Source: Pseudomonas sp. KU43P
GTDB taxonomy: Bacteria > Pseudomonadota > Gammaproteobacteria > Pseudomonadales > Pseudomonadaceae
Reading direction: 5' to 3'
Assembly (NCBI RefSeq): GCF_033095865.1
Contig: NZ_AP019365.1
Span: forward strand, 440,001 to 504,000
Length of the DNA stretch: 64,000 nucleotides
The notes beneath the pieces were generated by a model. That model was given only the letters and a program-made list of their open reading frames with translations. It had not been told where the DNA came from and made no database searches. This document shows positions 57,473-64,000 of the stretch, piece after piece. The translations under genes and the position numbers were made by a program. The stretch's first letter is position 1, and the number at the start of each line of letters is the position of its first letter.

Positions 57473-58537
57473 ATGGCACTCATTAGCATGCGCCAGATGC
57501 TGGACCACGCCGCCGAGTTCGGTTACGGCGTACCAGCTTTCAACGTCAACAACCTCGAGCAGATGCGCGCCATCATGGAAGCGGCCGACAAGACCGACTC
57601 TCCGGTCATCGTCCAGGCTTCGGCCGGTGCTCGCAAATACGCTGGCGCGCCGTTCCTGCGTCACCTGATCCTGGCAGCCATCGAAGAATTCCCGCATATC
57701 CCGGTGTGCATGCACCAGGACCACGGCACCAGCCCTGACGTGTGCCAGCGTTCGATCCAGCTGGGCTTCAGCTCGGTCATGATGGACGGCTCGCTGGGCG
57801 AAGACGGCAAGACCCCGACCGACTACGAGTACAACGTCCGCGTTACCCAGCAGACCGTTGCCATGGCCCACGCCTGCGGCGTTTCGGTCGAAGGCGAGCT
57901 GGGCTGCCTGGGTTCGCTGGAAACCGGCATGGCCGGTGAAGAAGACGGTATCGGCGCCGAAGGCGTGCTGGACCACAGCCAGATGCTGACCGACCCGGAA
58001 GAGGCCGCCGACTTCGTCAAGAAGACCCAGGTCGACGCCCTGGCCATCGCCATCGGCACCAGCCACGGTGCCTACAAGTTCACCAAACCGCCTACCGGTG
58101 ACGTGCTGGCCATCGACCGCATCAAGGAAATCCACAAGCGCATCCCCAACACCCACCTGGTGATGCACGGTTCTTCCTCGGTACCGCAAGAGTGGCTGGC
58201 GATCATCAACCAGTACGGCGGCGACATCAAGGAAACCTACGGCGTACCGGTCGAGGAAATCGTCGAAGGCATCAAGCACGGTGTACGCAAGGTCAACATC
58301 GACACCGACCTGCGCCTGGCCTCCACTGGTGCCATGCGTCGCCTGATGGCGCAGAACCCGAGCGAGTTCGACCCGCGCAAGTTCTTCGGTGAAACCGTCA
58401 AGGCCATGCGTGACGTGTGCATCGCCCGTTACGAAGCGTTCGGCACTGCCGGCAACGCCTCGAAGATCAAGCCGATCTCCCTGGAAGGCATGTTCCAGCG
58501 TTACCTGAAAGGCGAGCTGGCCGCCAAGGTCAACTGA
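57473..58537 (+). CDS. fba: Class II fructose-bisphosphate aldolase
   Basis: The 354-residue zinc aldolase begins [50 protein letters not shown]. Zinc and catalytic motifs are [57 protein letters not shown], and [10 protein letters not shown]...[13 protein letters not shown] 57473 is chosen by the family start, with GGGAGAGA upstream; an in-frame extension to 57404 is not supported. It cleaves fructose-1,6-bisphosphate, which in pseudomonads serves mainly gluconeogenesis and the EDEMP cycle. A terminator follows. Confidence 0.98.
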   Translation: MALISMRQMLDHAAEFGYGVPAFNVNNLEQMRAIMEAADKTDSPVIVQASAGARKYAGAPFLRHLILAAIEEFPHIPVCMHQDHGTSPDVCQRSIQLGFSSVMMDGSLGEDGKTPTDYEYNVRVTQQTVAMAHACGVSVEGELGCLGSLETGMAGEEDGIGAEGVLDHSQMLTDPEEAADFVKKTQVDALAIAIGTSHGAYKFTKPPTGDVLAIDRIKEIHKRIPNTHLVMHGSSSVPQEWLAIINQYGGDIKETYGVPVEEIVEGIKHGVRKVNIDTDLRLASTGAMRRLMAQNPSEFDPRKFFGETVKAMRDVCIARYEAFGTAGNASKIKPISLEGMFQRYLKGELAAKVN

Positions 58538-58553
58538 TCCGCTGGAAGAAACG

Positions 58554-58582
58554 AAAAACCCGCAGAATATGCGGGTTTTTTT
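58554..58582 (+). terminator. Intrinsic terminator after fba
   Basis: The arms AAAAACCCGCA (58554-58564) and TGCGGGTTTTT (58570-58580) enclose a 5-base loop, followed by a U-run, directly after the fba stop. Confidence 0.95.
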
Positions 58583-58733
58583 ATGGGCGAATCACCAGCA
58601 AGTGACCGTTAGTCGACTACCCTTGGAATTGTTATCTGATAGCGTTCTGATTCCATTGCTTGTTGGAGTCTCAAGTCTAGAGTATTAATCGGATCCAATC
58701 GTAAGTTGAAGTCGGTCACACAAGAGAAGCAGC
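58583..58733 (+). promoter_or_regulatory. Upstream region of the REC-PAS-GGDEF-EAL gene
   Basis: This 151-bp AT-rich gap follows the fba terminator, so the next gene must be transcribed from here. The homologous P. putida gene rup4959 is known to be RpoS-dependent; I see an AT-rich TAGAGTATTAAT stretch near 58680 but no unambiguous promoter. Confidence 0.35.
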
Positions 58734-60854
58734 ATGGATGGCGCTTACCCTCAACCGCTAGAGAGCAACTCCGTGCTCCTGGTGGTGGACGATTACCCGG
58801 AAAATCTGATCAGCATGCGAGCCCTGCTGGCCCGTAAGGATTGGCAAGTATTGACGGCAAGCTCCGGGATGGAAGCCCTGAGCGCCTTGCTCGAACACGA
58901 TGTCGACCTGGTGCTGCTGGACGTGCAGATGCCGGAAATGGACGGTTTCGAAGTAGCACGTCTCATGCGTGGCAGCCAGCGCACCCGGCTCACCCCCATC
59001 ATATTCCTCACCGCCAACGAACAGTCCGATGCCGCCGTGCTCAAGGGCTACGCCAGTGGCGCGGTGGATTACCTGTTCAAGCCGTTCGATCCGCAGATCC
59101 TCAAGCCCAAGGTTCAGGCGCAACTAGAGCAGCAACGCAATCGGCGCATGCTGCAACGCCTCACCCGCGAGCTCGAGGACGCCCGGGCATTCAATGCCTC
59201 GATCCTGGAAAACGCCGCCGAGGGCATTCTGGTGGTCGATGCCTCGGGCACCATCGGTTTTGCCAACCCCGCGATTTCGCATCTGCTCCAGGCGCCGGTG
59301 GAGCAACTTCAGGGCGTGCACCTGCTGGACCTGGTGCAATTGCCTGACGCCACCCTGTGGCACGACTCGGACTTCCACCAAGCTTACCTGGCACGGCGCA
59401 TTTTCCGTGTGCACGATGCCCACTTGCGCACTGTTGACGGCCACCTGGTGCCGGTGGCGCTGTCCTGCGCACCATTGCCTGCCGACCAGCAGGCGATGGT
59501 GGTGACGGTGCTCGACATGTCAGTGGTACGCAACCTGCACCAGCAACTCGAATACCAGGCGGTCACCGACCCCCTCACCGGGCTGTTGAACCGACGCGGT
59601 TTCTACCAGGCCGCCGAAGGCGTACTGCTGCGCAATGAACGCTCTGAAAAGGCGCAAGCCCTGATGTACATGGACCTGGATGGCTTCAAACGCATCAACG
59701 ATTCGTTGGGCCATGAAGCCGGTGACCGGGTATTGCGCTGGGTGGCCGAGCAATTCAGAGACTGCCTGGGCAGTCAGGCATTGCTTGCGCGTATGGGCGG
59801 TGATGAGTTCACCGCGCTGTTCGACAGCCTGCCTTACCCTGAGCAAGCTGGGCGCTTTGCCGAACAACTGCTGGAACGTGTGTCCATCCAGCAGCAGATG
59901 GAGGGCATGGATATCTGCCTAGGGGTGAGCATCGGCATCGCCACTTACCCGGATTGCGGGTCGACTGTGGAAGGCCTGCTGCGTGCGGCCGATGCCGCGA
60001 TGTATGCGGCCAAGCAGGCCGGGCGCCAGCAATACCGCTTCTACGACCAGGAACTCAACGGCCGGGCGCGTTCGCGGCTGATGCTCGAAGACAGCGTTCG
60101 CAATGCGGTCGAGTCCCAGGACTTCAGCCTGGTGTACCAGCCCCAGGTGGGCTTCGTCGATGGTCACCTGCGCGGCTTCGAGGCCTTGCTGCGCTGGCAG
60201 CATCCCAGCGTTGGCGATGTACCACCGGGCCTGTTCATTCCTCTGCTGGAAGAAGCGCGACTGATCAACCGCCTGGCCAGCTGGATCTATCGCCAGGGCG
60301 CGGCCCAGCGCCAGGCATGGCGTGAGCGCTTTGCTCCGGACCTGGTGCTGGGTATCAGCCTGAGCCGGGCACAGTTCGCCATGCCCAGCCTGGTCGACGA
60401 GTTGCAGCGGGTGATCCACGACTATCAACTGAACCCGGCGCAGCTTGAAGTGGAAATTGCCGAAACCTCGCTGATGGGCAACATCGAGATGGCGATCAAG
60501 CAGATTAACCGGGTGCGCGAACTGGGCGTGCGGGTGGCGCTGGACGACTTTGGTACGGGAGACTGCTCGCTGTGCATGGTGCGTGACCTGCCGATCGATA
60601 CTTTGAAACTCGACCGCCACCTGGTCGCACGTCTGCCTGATTCGGCACCGGACGCAGCGATGGTACGCAGCATCATCGGCCTGTGTGCGGACTACCGCAT
60701 CACGGTCATTGCCGAAGGTGTGGAAACCCCGGCCCAGGCGGCCTGGCTCAAAGCCAACGGTTGTGCCTACGTGCAAGGTTTCCTGGTCGCCCACCCGATG
60801 ACGGCGGCGGACGCCAGCGGCTTCCCGGCGATTTTTCCCTGGCCACGGCCCTGA
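58734..60854 (+). CDS. Response regulator with PAS, GGDEF and EAL domains (Rup4959-like)
   Basis: The 706-residue protein combines an N-terminal receiver (phospho-acceptor Asp63 in LVLLDVQMPEMDGF), a PAS domain near residues 155-275 (ILENAAEGILVVDASGTIGFANPAISHLLQ), a GGDEF domain with intact GGDEF at residues 355-359 and an EAL domain with intact EALLRW at 483-488. Both cyclic-di-GMP synthesis and breakdown could occur. The RxxD inhibitory site five residues before GGDEF is absent (GSQA). It resembles Rup4959, the GGDEF/EAL response regulator of P. putida KT2440, which raises c-di-GMP and affects root colonisation. No cognate kinase gene is adjacent. Confidence 0.92.
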   Translation: MDGAYPQPLESNSVLLVVDDYPENLISMRALLARKDWQVLTASSGMEALSALLEHDVDLVLLDVQMPEMDGFEVARLMRGSQRTRLTPIIFLTANEQSDAAVLKGYASGAVDYLFKPFDPQILKPKVQAQLEQQRNRRMLQRLTRELEDARAFNASILENAAEGILVVDASGTIGFANPAISHLLQAPVEQLQGVHLLDLVQLPDATLWHDSDFHQAYLARRIFRVHDAHLRTVDGHLVPVALSCAPLPADQQAMVVTVLDMSVVRNLHQQLEYQAVTDPLTGLLNRRGFYQAAEGVLLRNERSEKAQALMYMDLDGFKRINDSLGHEAGDRVLRWVAEQFRDCLGSQALLARMGGDEFTALFDSLPYPEQAGRFAEQLLERVSIQQQMEGMDICLGVSIGIATYPDCGSTVEGLLRAADAAMYAAKQAGRQQYRFYDQELNGRARSRLMLEDSVRNAVESQDFSLVYQPQVGFVDGHLRGFEALLRWQHPSVGDVPPGLFIPLLEEARLINRLASWIYRQGAAQRQAWRERFAPDLVLGISLSRAQFAMPSLVDELQRVIHDYQLNPAQLEVEIAETSLMGNIEMAIKQINRVRELGVRVALDDFGTGDCSLCMVRDLPIDTLKLDRHLVARLPDSAPDAAMVRSIIGLCADYRITVIAEGVETPAQAAWLKANGCAYVQGFLVAHPMTAADASGFPAIFPWPRP

Positions 60855-60893
60855 TTGGCTAGAATCGCCTTTCGTTACATCGAAAGCCGTGCC

Positions 60894-61394
60894 ATGACCG
60901 TACTACGCTACTTGCAAGCCTACCCGCCACACCTGCAGCAGCAGGTGCAGCAAATGATCGACAGCGACCGCCTGGGCGACTACCTGCAGCGTCGTTACCC
61001 AGGGCGCCATGACGTGCAGAGCGACAAGGCGTTGTACACCTATGCCCAGGAACTGCGCCAGCAGTACCTGCGCACCGCGCCGAGCCTGGACAAGGTGCTG
61101 TTCGACAACCGCCTCGACCTTACCCACCGCGCCTTGGGCCTGAACACGGCGGTGTCGAGGGTGCAGGGCGGCAACCTCAAGGCGAAGAAGGAAATCCGCA
61201 TTGCCTCGCTGTTCAAGGAGGCAGCGCCGGCCTTCCTGCGCATGATCGTGGTGCACGAGCTGGCGCACCTGCGCGAGCGCGATCACAACAAGGCTTTCTA
61301 CCAGCTTTGCCAGCACATGGAACCGGACTACCACCAACTGGAATTCGACCTGCGCGTGTACCTGACCTATCGGGAACTGCCAGGCAACCTGTAA
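60894..61394 (+). CDS. YgjP-like M48-type metallopeptidase
   Basis: The 166-residue protein carries the zinc motif HELAHLRERDH (His121, Glu122, His125, and a third His131 in place of the usual downstream ligand), in the context IVVHELAHLRERDHNKAFYQLCQHMEP typical of the YgjP/DUF45 family. The N-terminal 50 residues are helical. Family members have been assigned UTP pyrophosphatase or protease roles; the sequence does not decide. The ATG at 60894 is chosen because an upstream frame from 60855 starts inside the gap with no ribosome-binding site. It lies 39 bp after the c-di-GMP gene. Confidence 0.85.
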   Translation: MTVLRYLQAYPPHLQQQVQQMIDSDRLGDYLQRRYPGRHDVQSDKALYTYAQELRQQYLRTAPSLDKVLFDNRLDLTHRALGLNTAVSRVQGGNLKAKKEIRIASLFKEAAPAFLRMIVVHELAHLRERDHNKAFYQLCQHMEPDYHQLEFDLRVYLTYRELPGNL

Positions 61395-61406
61395 GGACCC
61401 CGCAGC

Positions 61407-61703
61407 ATGGAAGTGAGCAAGACCAAGAGCAGCTTCTATCGTCGCCTGTATGTGGCCTGGCTGATCGACAGCCAGACCGCCACCAGCGTACCGGCCTTGA
61501 TGGAGGCCACCGGCATGCCGCGACGCACCGCCCAGGACACCATCGCCGCGCTGGCCGACCTGGACATCGTCTGCGAGTTCGAGCAGCAGGAAGGTGCGCG
61601 CAATCATGCCGGGCATTACCGCATCCATGACTGGGGGGCGATCGACAAGCAGTGGATCATCCAGCACCTGAGACAGATTCGCGAAGTGCTTGGCTATCCT
61701 TGA
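61407..61703 (+). CDS. Small winged helix-turn-helix protein
   Basis: The 98-residue protein reads as a winged helix: MEVSKTKSSFYRRLYVAWLIDSQTATSVPALMEATGMPRRTAQDTIAALADLDIVCEFEQQEGARNHAGHYRIHDWGAIDKQWIIQHLRQIREVLGYP, with the recognition helix in GMPRRTAQDTIAALADL. It probably binds DNA; the target is unknown. It starts 12 bp after the metallopeptidase stop and is likely co-transcribed with it, and converges on elaA. Confidence 0.8.
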   Translation: MEVSKTKSSFYRRLYVAWLIDSQTATSVPALMEATGMPRRTAQDTIAALADLDIVCEFEQQEGARNHAGHYRIHDWGAIDKQWIIQHLRQIREVLGYP

Positions 61704-61720
61704 CGCCTTGCGTGCAAGGC

Positions 61721-62173
61721 TCAGGCCTTGCGCATGCCGATGTGCGGAATGTCATCCTCCAGGTATTGCTCGCCTACCACTTCGAAGCCGTGCTGACCGT
61801 AGAACCCTTGTAGGTGCGCCTGCGCCGACAGGTACACCGGCGTTCCCGGCCAGCAATGCGCGGCCGCTTCCAGCCCCTTCAGCAGCAGCGGGTGGCCCAG
61901 CTTCAGCCCGCGTGCCTGCGGTGCCGTCACAACGCGGCCGATGACCACATCGCCGCCCTGCGATTGCGGATCGAGCAGGCGCAGGTAGGCCACCAGCTGA
62001 TCATCCTGCCAGGCCATCAGGTGCAGGGTGTCGCCGGCCAGGTCTTGGCCATCGACCTCCTGGTAGGCGCAGCGCTGCTCTACCACGAACACTTCGGTGC
62101 GCAATTGCAGGATGGCGTAGATCTGCTCTTTGCTCAGATCGGTGTGGTGCTTGCAGACCCATTCGATGGACAT
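61721..62173 (-). CDS. elaA: GNAT acetyltransferase ElaA
   Basis: The 150-residue protein begins MSIEWVCKHHTDLSKEQIYAILQLRTEVFVVEQRCAYQEVDGQDL, the ElaA signature, and has the acetyl-CoA segment VIGRVVTAPQARGLKLGHPLLLKGLEAA followed by YLSAQAHLQGFYGQHGFEVVGEQYLEDDIPHIGM. The acceptor substrate is unknown. The ATG at 62173 gives the family length; longer in-frame extensions to 62272 are unsupported. Confidence 0.93.
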   Translation of the reverse strand: MSIEWVCKHHTDLSKEQIYAILQLRTEVFVVEQRCAYQEVDGQDLAGDTLHLMAWQDDQLVAYLRLLDPQSQGGDVVIGRVVTAPQARGLKLGHPLLLKGLEAAAHCWPGTPVYLSAQAHLQGFYGQHGFEVVGEQYLEDDIPHIGMRKA

Positions 62174-62382
62174 GGCCGGTAACTCCTGAAAATGATTGGC
62201 GATCATCGCAAATCTGCCTGCCGCCGACGAGTGATTGACCCCTCGAAGTGTTGGCGTTCGTAGTTCGGCCAAAATAGAGGCTAATTGACACTATTGGCCG
62301 CTGCCGTGTGCTGCGGCTTTGTGTAATCTCATTTGTCAGATGCCTTTCACAGCGTGTGCCTCCCTCTGCAAAGGACTTCAGC
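62174..62382. promoter_or_regulatory. Divergent region between elaA and a binding-protein gene
   Basis: This 209-bp gap holds no gene. Promoters for both divergent genes should lie here; a TTGACA-like box TTGACACTATTGG at 62286 is a possible -35 for the plus-strand gene, without a clear -10. Confidence 0.35.
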
Positions 62383-63120
62383 ATGCGGCCACTGCTTTGC
62401 GCGTTGGGATTGTTGGGCGTGATGCTGACAGCATCTGCCCAGGGCCAGGACAAGTTGCGGCTGGTGGCCGACAACTGGCCACCGTTCACCGACAGCGCCA
62501 TGCCGGGCGGCGGCCTGGCCACCAGCCTGGTCACTACCGCGCTGACCCGCGCCGGGTATGCCAGCGGCTACGAGGAAGTGCCCTGGGCGCGGGCCCTGAT
62601 GGGCGTCGGCGAAGGGCGCTACGATGTGCTGATCAATACTTGGTACAACGACTCCCGCGCCCAGATCGGCCAGTTTTCCAAGGGCTACCTGAGCAACCGT
62701 ATCCGCCTGCTCAAACGCAAGGGCGACAGCTTCCGCTACCAGCGCCAGGCCGACTTGTACCCCTACAGCATTGCCGTTGTGCGCGACTATGCCTACTCAC
62801 CCTCGTTCGATGGCGACAGCCGCTTGCACAAGGTACAGGTGCGCAACTTCTCCACTGCCGTGCGCATGCTCGCGGCAGGGCGGGTGAACCTGGCCGTGGA
62901 GGATGAGTATGTGGCGCGCTACAACCTGCAGCGCGAGCCGCAGCAAGTGCGCGATGGCGTGGCCTTGGTGGGGCCGCCGCTGGCGGAGAACACGCTGCAT
63001 ATCCTGGTGAGCTTGAAGCATCCCGAGCATCAGCAGATTGTCGAGCGGTTCGAGCAGGCCATTGCCGCAATGAAGGCTGATGGCAGCTATGCCAGGTTGC
63101 TGCGTCAGCATGGATTTTGA
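62383..63120 (+). CDS. Periplasmic solute-binding protein (family 3-like)
   Basis: The 245-residue protein has a signal peptide (MRPLLCALGLLGVMLTASAQG) and a binding-protein core: KLRLVADNWPPFTDSAMPGGGLATSLVTTALTRAGYASGYEEVPWARALMGVGEGRYDVLINTWYNDSRAQIGQFSKGYLSNRIRLLKRKG. As with the similar gene at 37671-38459, no permease or ATPase is adjacent. It may be a sensor or orphan subunit. The start at ATG 62383 fits the signal peptide. Confidence 0.88.
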   Translation: MRPLLCALGLLGVMLTASAQGQDKLRLVADNWPPFTDSAMPGGGLATSLVTTALTRAGYASGYEEVPWARALMGVGEGRYDVLINTWYNDSRAQIGQFSKGYLSNRIRLLKRKGDSFRYQRQADLYPYSIAVVRDYAYSPSFDGDSRLHKVQVRNFSTAVRMLAAGRVNLAVEDEYVARYNLQREPQQVRDGVALVGPPLAENTLHILVSLKHPEHQQIVERFEQAIAAMKADGSYARLLRQHGF

Positions 63121-63130
63121 TCTTTGGTGC

Positions 63131-63239
63131 CTGGGCTGGCCCTATCGCTGGCAAGCCAGCTCCTACAAAGATCTTCACAGCCCTCAAGCCCGATAGGGTA
63201 CTTGTGTGAGCTGGCTTGCCAGCGATAGGGCCGGCCCAG
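63131..63239. repeat. Paired REP hairpin between the binding-protein gene and the FUSC gene
   Basis: Inverted units with the variant core CTATCGCTGGCAAGCCAGCT and its complement lie between two converging stops. Confidence 0.8.
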
Positions 63240-63251
63240 GCGATACAGCAC

Positions 63252-64000
63252 TCAGGCCGGTGAGCCCTCTTTGATCAGATGCGCCGCCAAGGTACGCAGC
63301 GGCCCCAACTGCCGGCAGATCAAGGCCAACTGCGTCTGCACCAGCCGTTGATGCTCATCCACCTCATCGGGCATCTGCTCCAAGGCGTTGGCCAGGGCTT
63401 CTTCGGCATCGCTGTGGATGGCTACCGGCAACCGCGCCGCCAGGCCATTGGCGATTTCGTCCAGGCTGTTGGCCAGGCTTTGCCCGGCGCCCTCGATCAA
63501 TTGCTCCTGGACCTCGGCCGGCAAGGCACTGTCACGGTGTGCACCCAGCCCCGAGAGGTAGCTGAGCAATGTGTGCGACAGCACCAGGAAGCGAAAGCCG
63601 ACATCGGCCTCCTTACGGAAATGCCCCGGCTCCATGAGCATGTTGGCCAGCGTGGTGGACAGCGCTGCATCGGCGTTGTGGGCGTTGCGCCGGGCCAGGC
63701 GGTAGGCGAGGTCGTCGCGTTTGCCGTGGGCATACTGCTGCATGATCTGGCGCAGGTACAGGCTGGCGCAAGTCAGGGTGTTGGCCAGTGCCTTGTTCAG
63801 GCGCCGGCCCTGCCAGTCGGGGAGGAACAGGAACACCGCAAGGATGGCGATCAGACTGCCCACCAGGGTATCGAACAGGCGCGGCAGGAACAGGCCATAA
63901 CCATCGCCGATCTGGTTGAAGCAGAACAGCACCATCAGCGTGATTGCCGCTGTGGCCAGGGTGTAGCGGGTGGTGCGATTGACGAAGAACACCACCCCGG
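63252..64000 (-). CDS. FUSC/YccS family inner-membrane protein, C-terminal part
   Basis: The frame is open to the right edge, so the N-terminus is missing. The last 247 or so residues include two or three membrane helices (TRYTLATAAITLMVLFCFNQIGDGYGLFLPRLFDTLVGSLIAILAVFLFLPDWQGRRLNKALANTL) followed by a helical cytoplasmic domain. This is the pattern of YccS-type FUSC proteins, in which a membrane half and soluble half are repeated twice over about 720 residues. A function in aromatic-acid or drug efflux has been proposed for the family. The stop faces the binding-protein gene across a REP hairpin. Confidence 0.85.
   Translation of the reverse strand, partial: GVVFFVNRTTRYTLATAAITLMVLFCFNQIGDGYGLFLPRLFDTLVGSLIAILAVFLFLPDWQGRRLNKALANTLTCASLYLRQIMQQYAHGKRDDLAYRLARRNAHNADAALSTTLANMLMEPGHFRKEADVGFRFLVLSHTLLSYLSGLGAHRDSALPAEVQEQLIEGAGQSLANSLDEIANGLAARLPVAIHSDAEEALANALEQMPDEVDEHQRLVQTQLALICRQLGPLRTLAAHLIKEGSPA

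Overview
The window is a typical chromosomal stretch of a fluorescent Pseudomonas of the P. putida group. The evidence is the medium-chain-length PHA cluster (phaC1-phaZ-phaC2-phaD facing phaI-phaF), the hslVU / pyrR-pyrB-pyrC' / gshB / pil-chp gene order, the tkt-epd-pgk-fba cluster followed by a REC-PAS-GGDEF-EAL gene like P. putida Rup4959, high GC, and many paired REP hairpins with the P. putida-type core GCCGGCAAGCCGGC. Assignments come from reading the sequence and family knowledge; no database search was run. No tRNA, rRNA, insertion sequence, prophage or CRISPR array was seen.

Layout. 1-3729 (minus) is one uninterrupted, lower-GC reading frame of at least 1243 codons that leaves the window on the left; it resembles the large Pseudomonas toxin-like (DUF6543) proteins and is the only clearly accessory gene. 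3.9-10.5 kb is the PHA locus: granule proteins PhaI and PhaF on the plus strand; PhaC1, PhaZ, PhaC2 and PhaD on the minus strand. 10.5-13.1 kb has a DUF971 protein and the HslVU protease with a heat-shock promoter. 13.2-19.4 kb (minus) runs gshB, tonB, algH/yqgE, ruvX, pyrR, pyrB and an inactive dihydroorotase homologue. 19.7-28.5 kb (plus) is the Pil-Chp chemosensory operon. 28.6-32.1 kb has a hemolysin III-like protein, rsmE, bioA and an unknown gene. 32.3-35.5 kb (plus) has a flavin amine oxidase, cytochrome b561 and YceI. 35.6-42.3 kb (minus) has RhlE, a periplasmic binding protein, a glycosyltransferase-like protein, metF, and ahcY behind an SAH riboswitch. 42.4-49.7 kb is mixed housekeeping and envelope genes (thioesterase, Na+/H+ antiporter, EamA, MAPEG, MltA, cytochrome c', DUF1090, LigB). 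49.8-58.6 kb holds metK with an ArsR/methyltransferase regulator, then tkt, epd, pgk, two small lipoproteins and fba. 58.7-64 kb has the c-di-GMP response regulator, a YgjP-like metallopeptidase, small regulators, a second binding protein and the C-terminal part of a FUSC/YccS membrane protein.

Genes that work together. (1) PHA synthesis, mobilisation and granule organisation. (2) Surface sensing and twitching through PilG/H/I/J, ChpA and ChpC. (3) The methionine/SAM cycle, where metF, ahcY and metK lie within 12 kb and appear to be controlled by two different SAH sensors: an RNA one (the riboswitch on ahcY) and a protein one (the SahR-like ArsR-methyltransferase with a 26-bp palindrome upstream of its operon with metK). 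(4) Central carbon metabolism through tkt-epd-pgk-fba. The most useful observations are this two-sensor arrangement, the RpoH promoter that fixes the hslV start, the regulatory signals around phaC1, the 250-bp inverted repeat next to tonB, the glycosyltransferase-like gene beside metF, and the giant accessory gene at the left edge.
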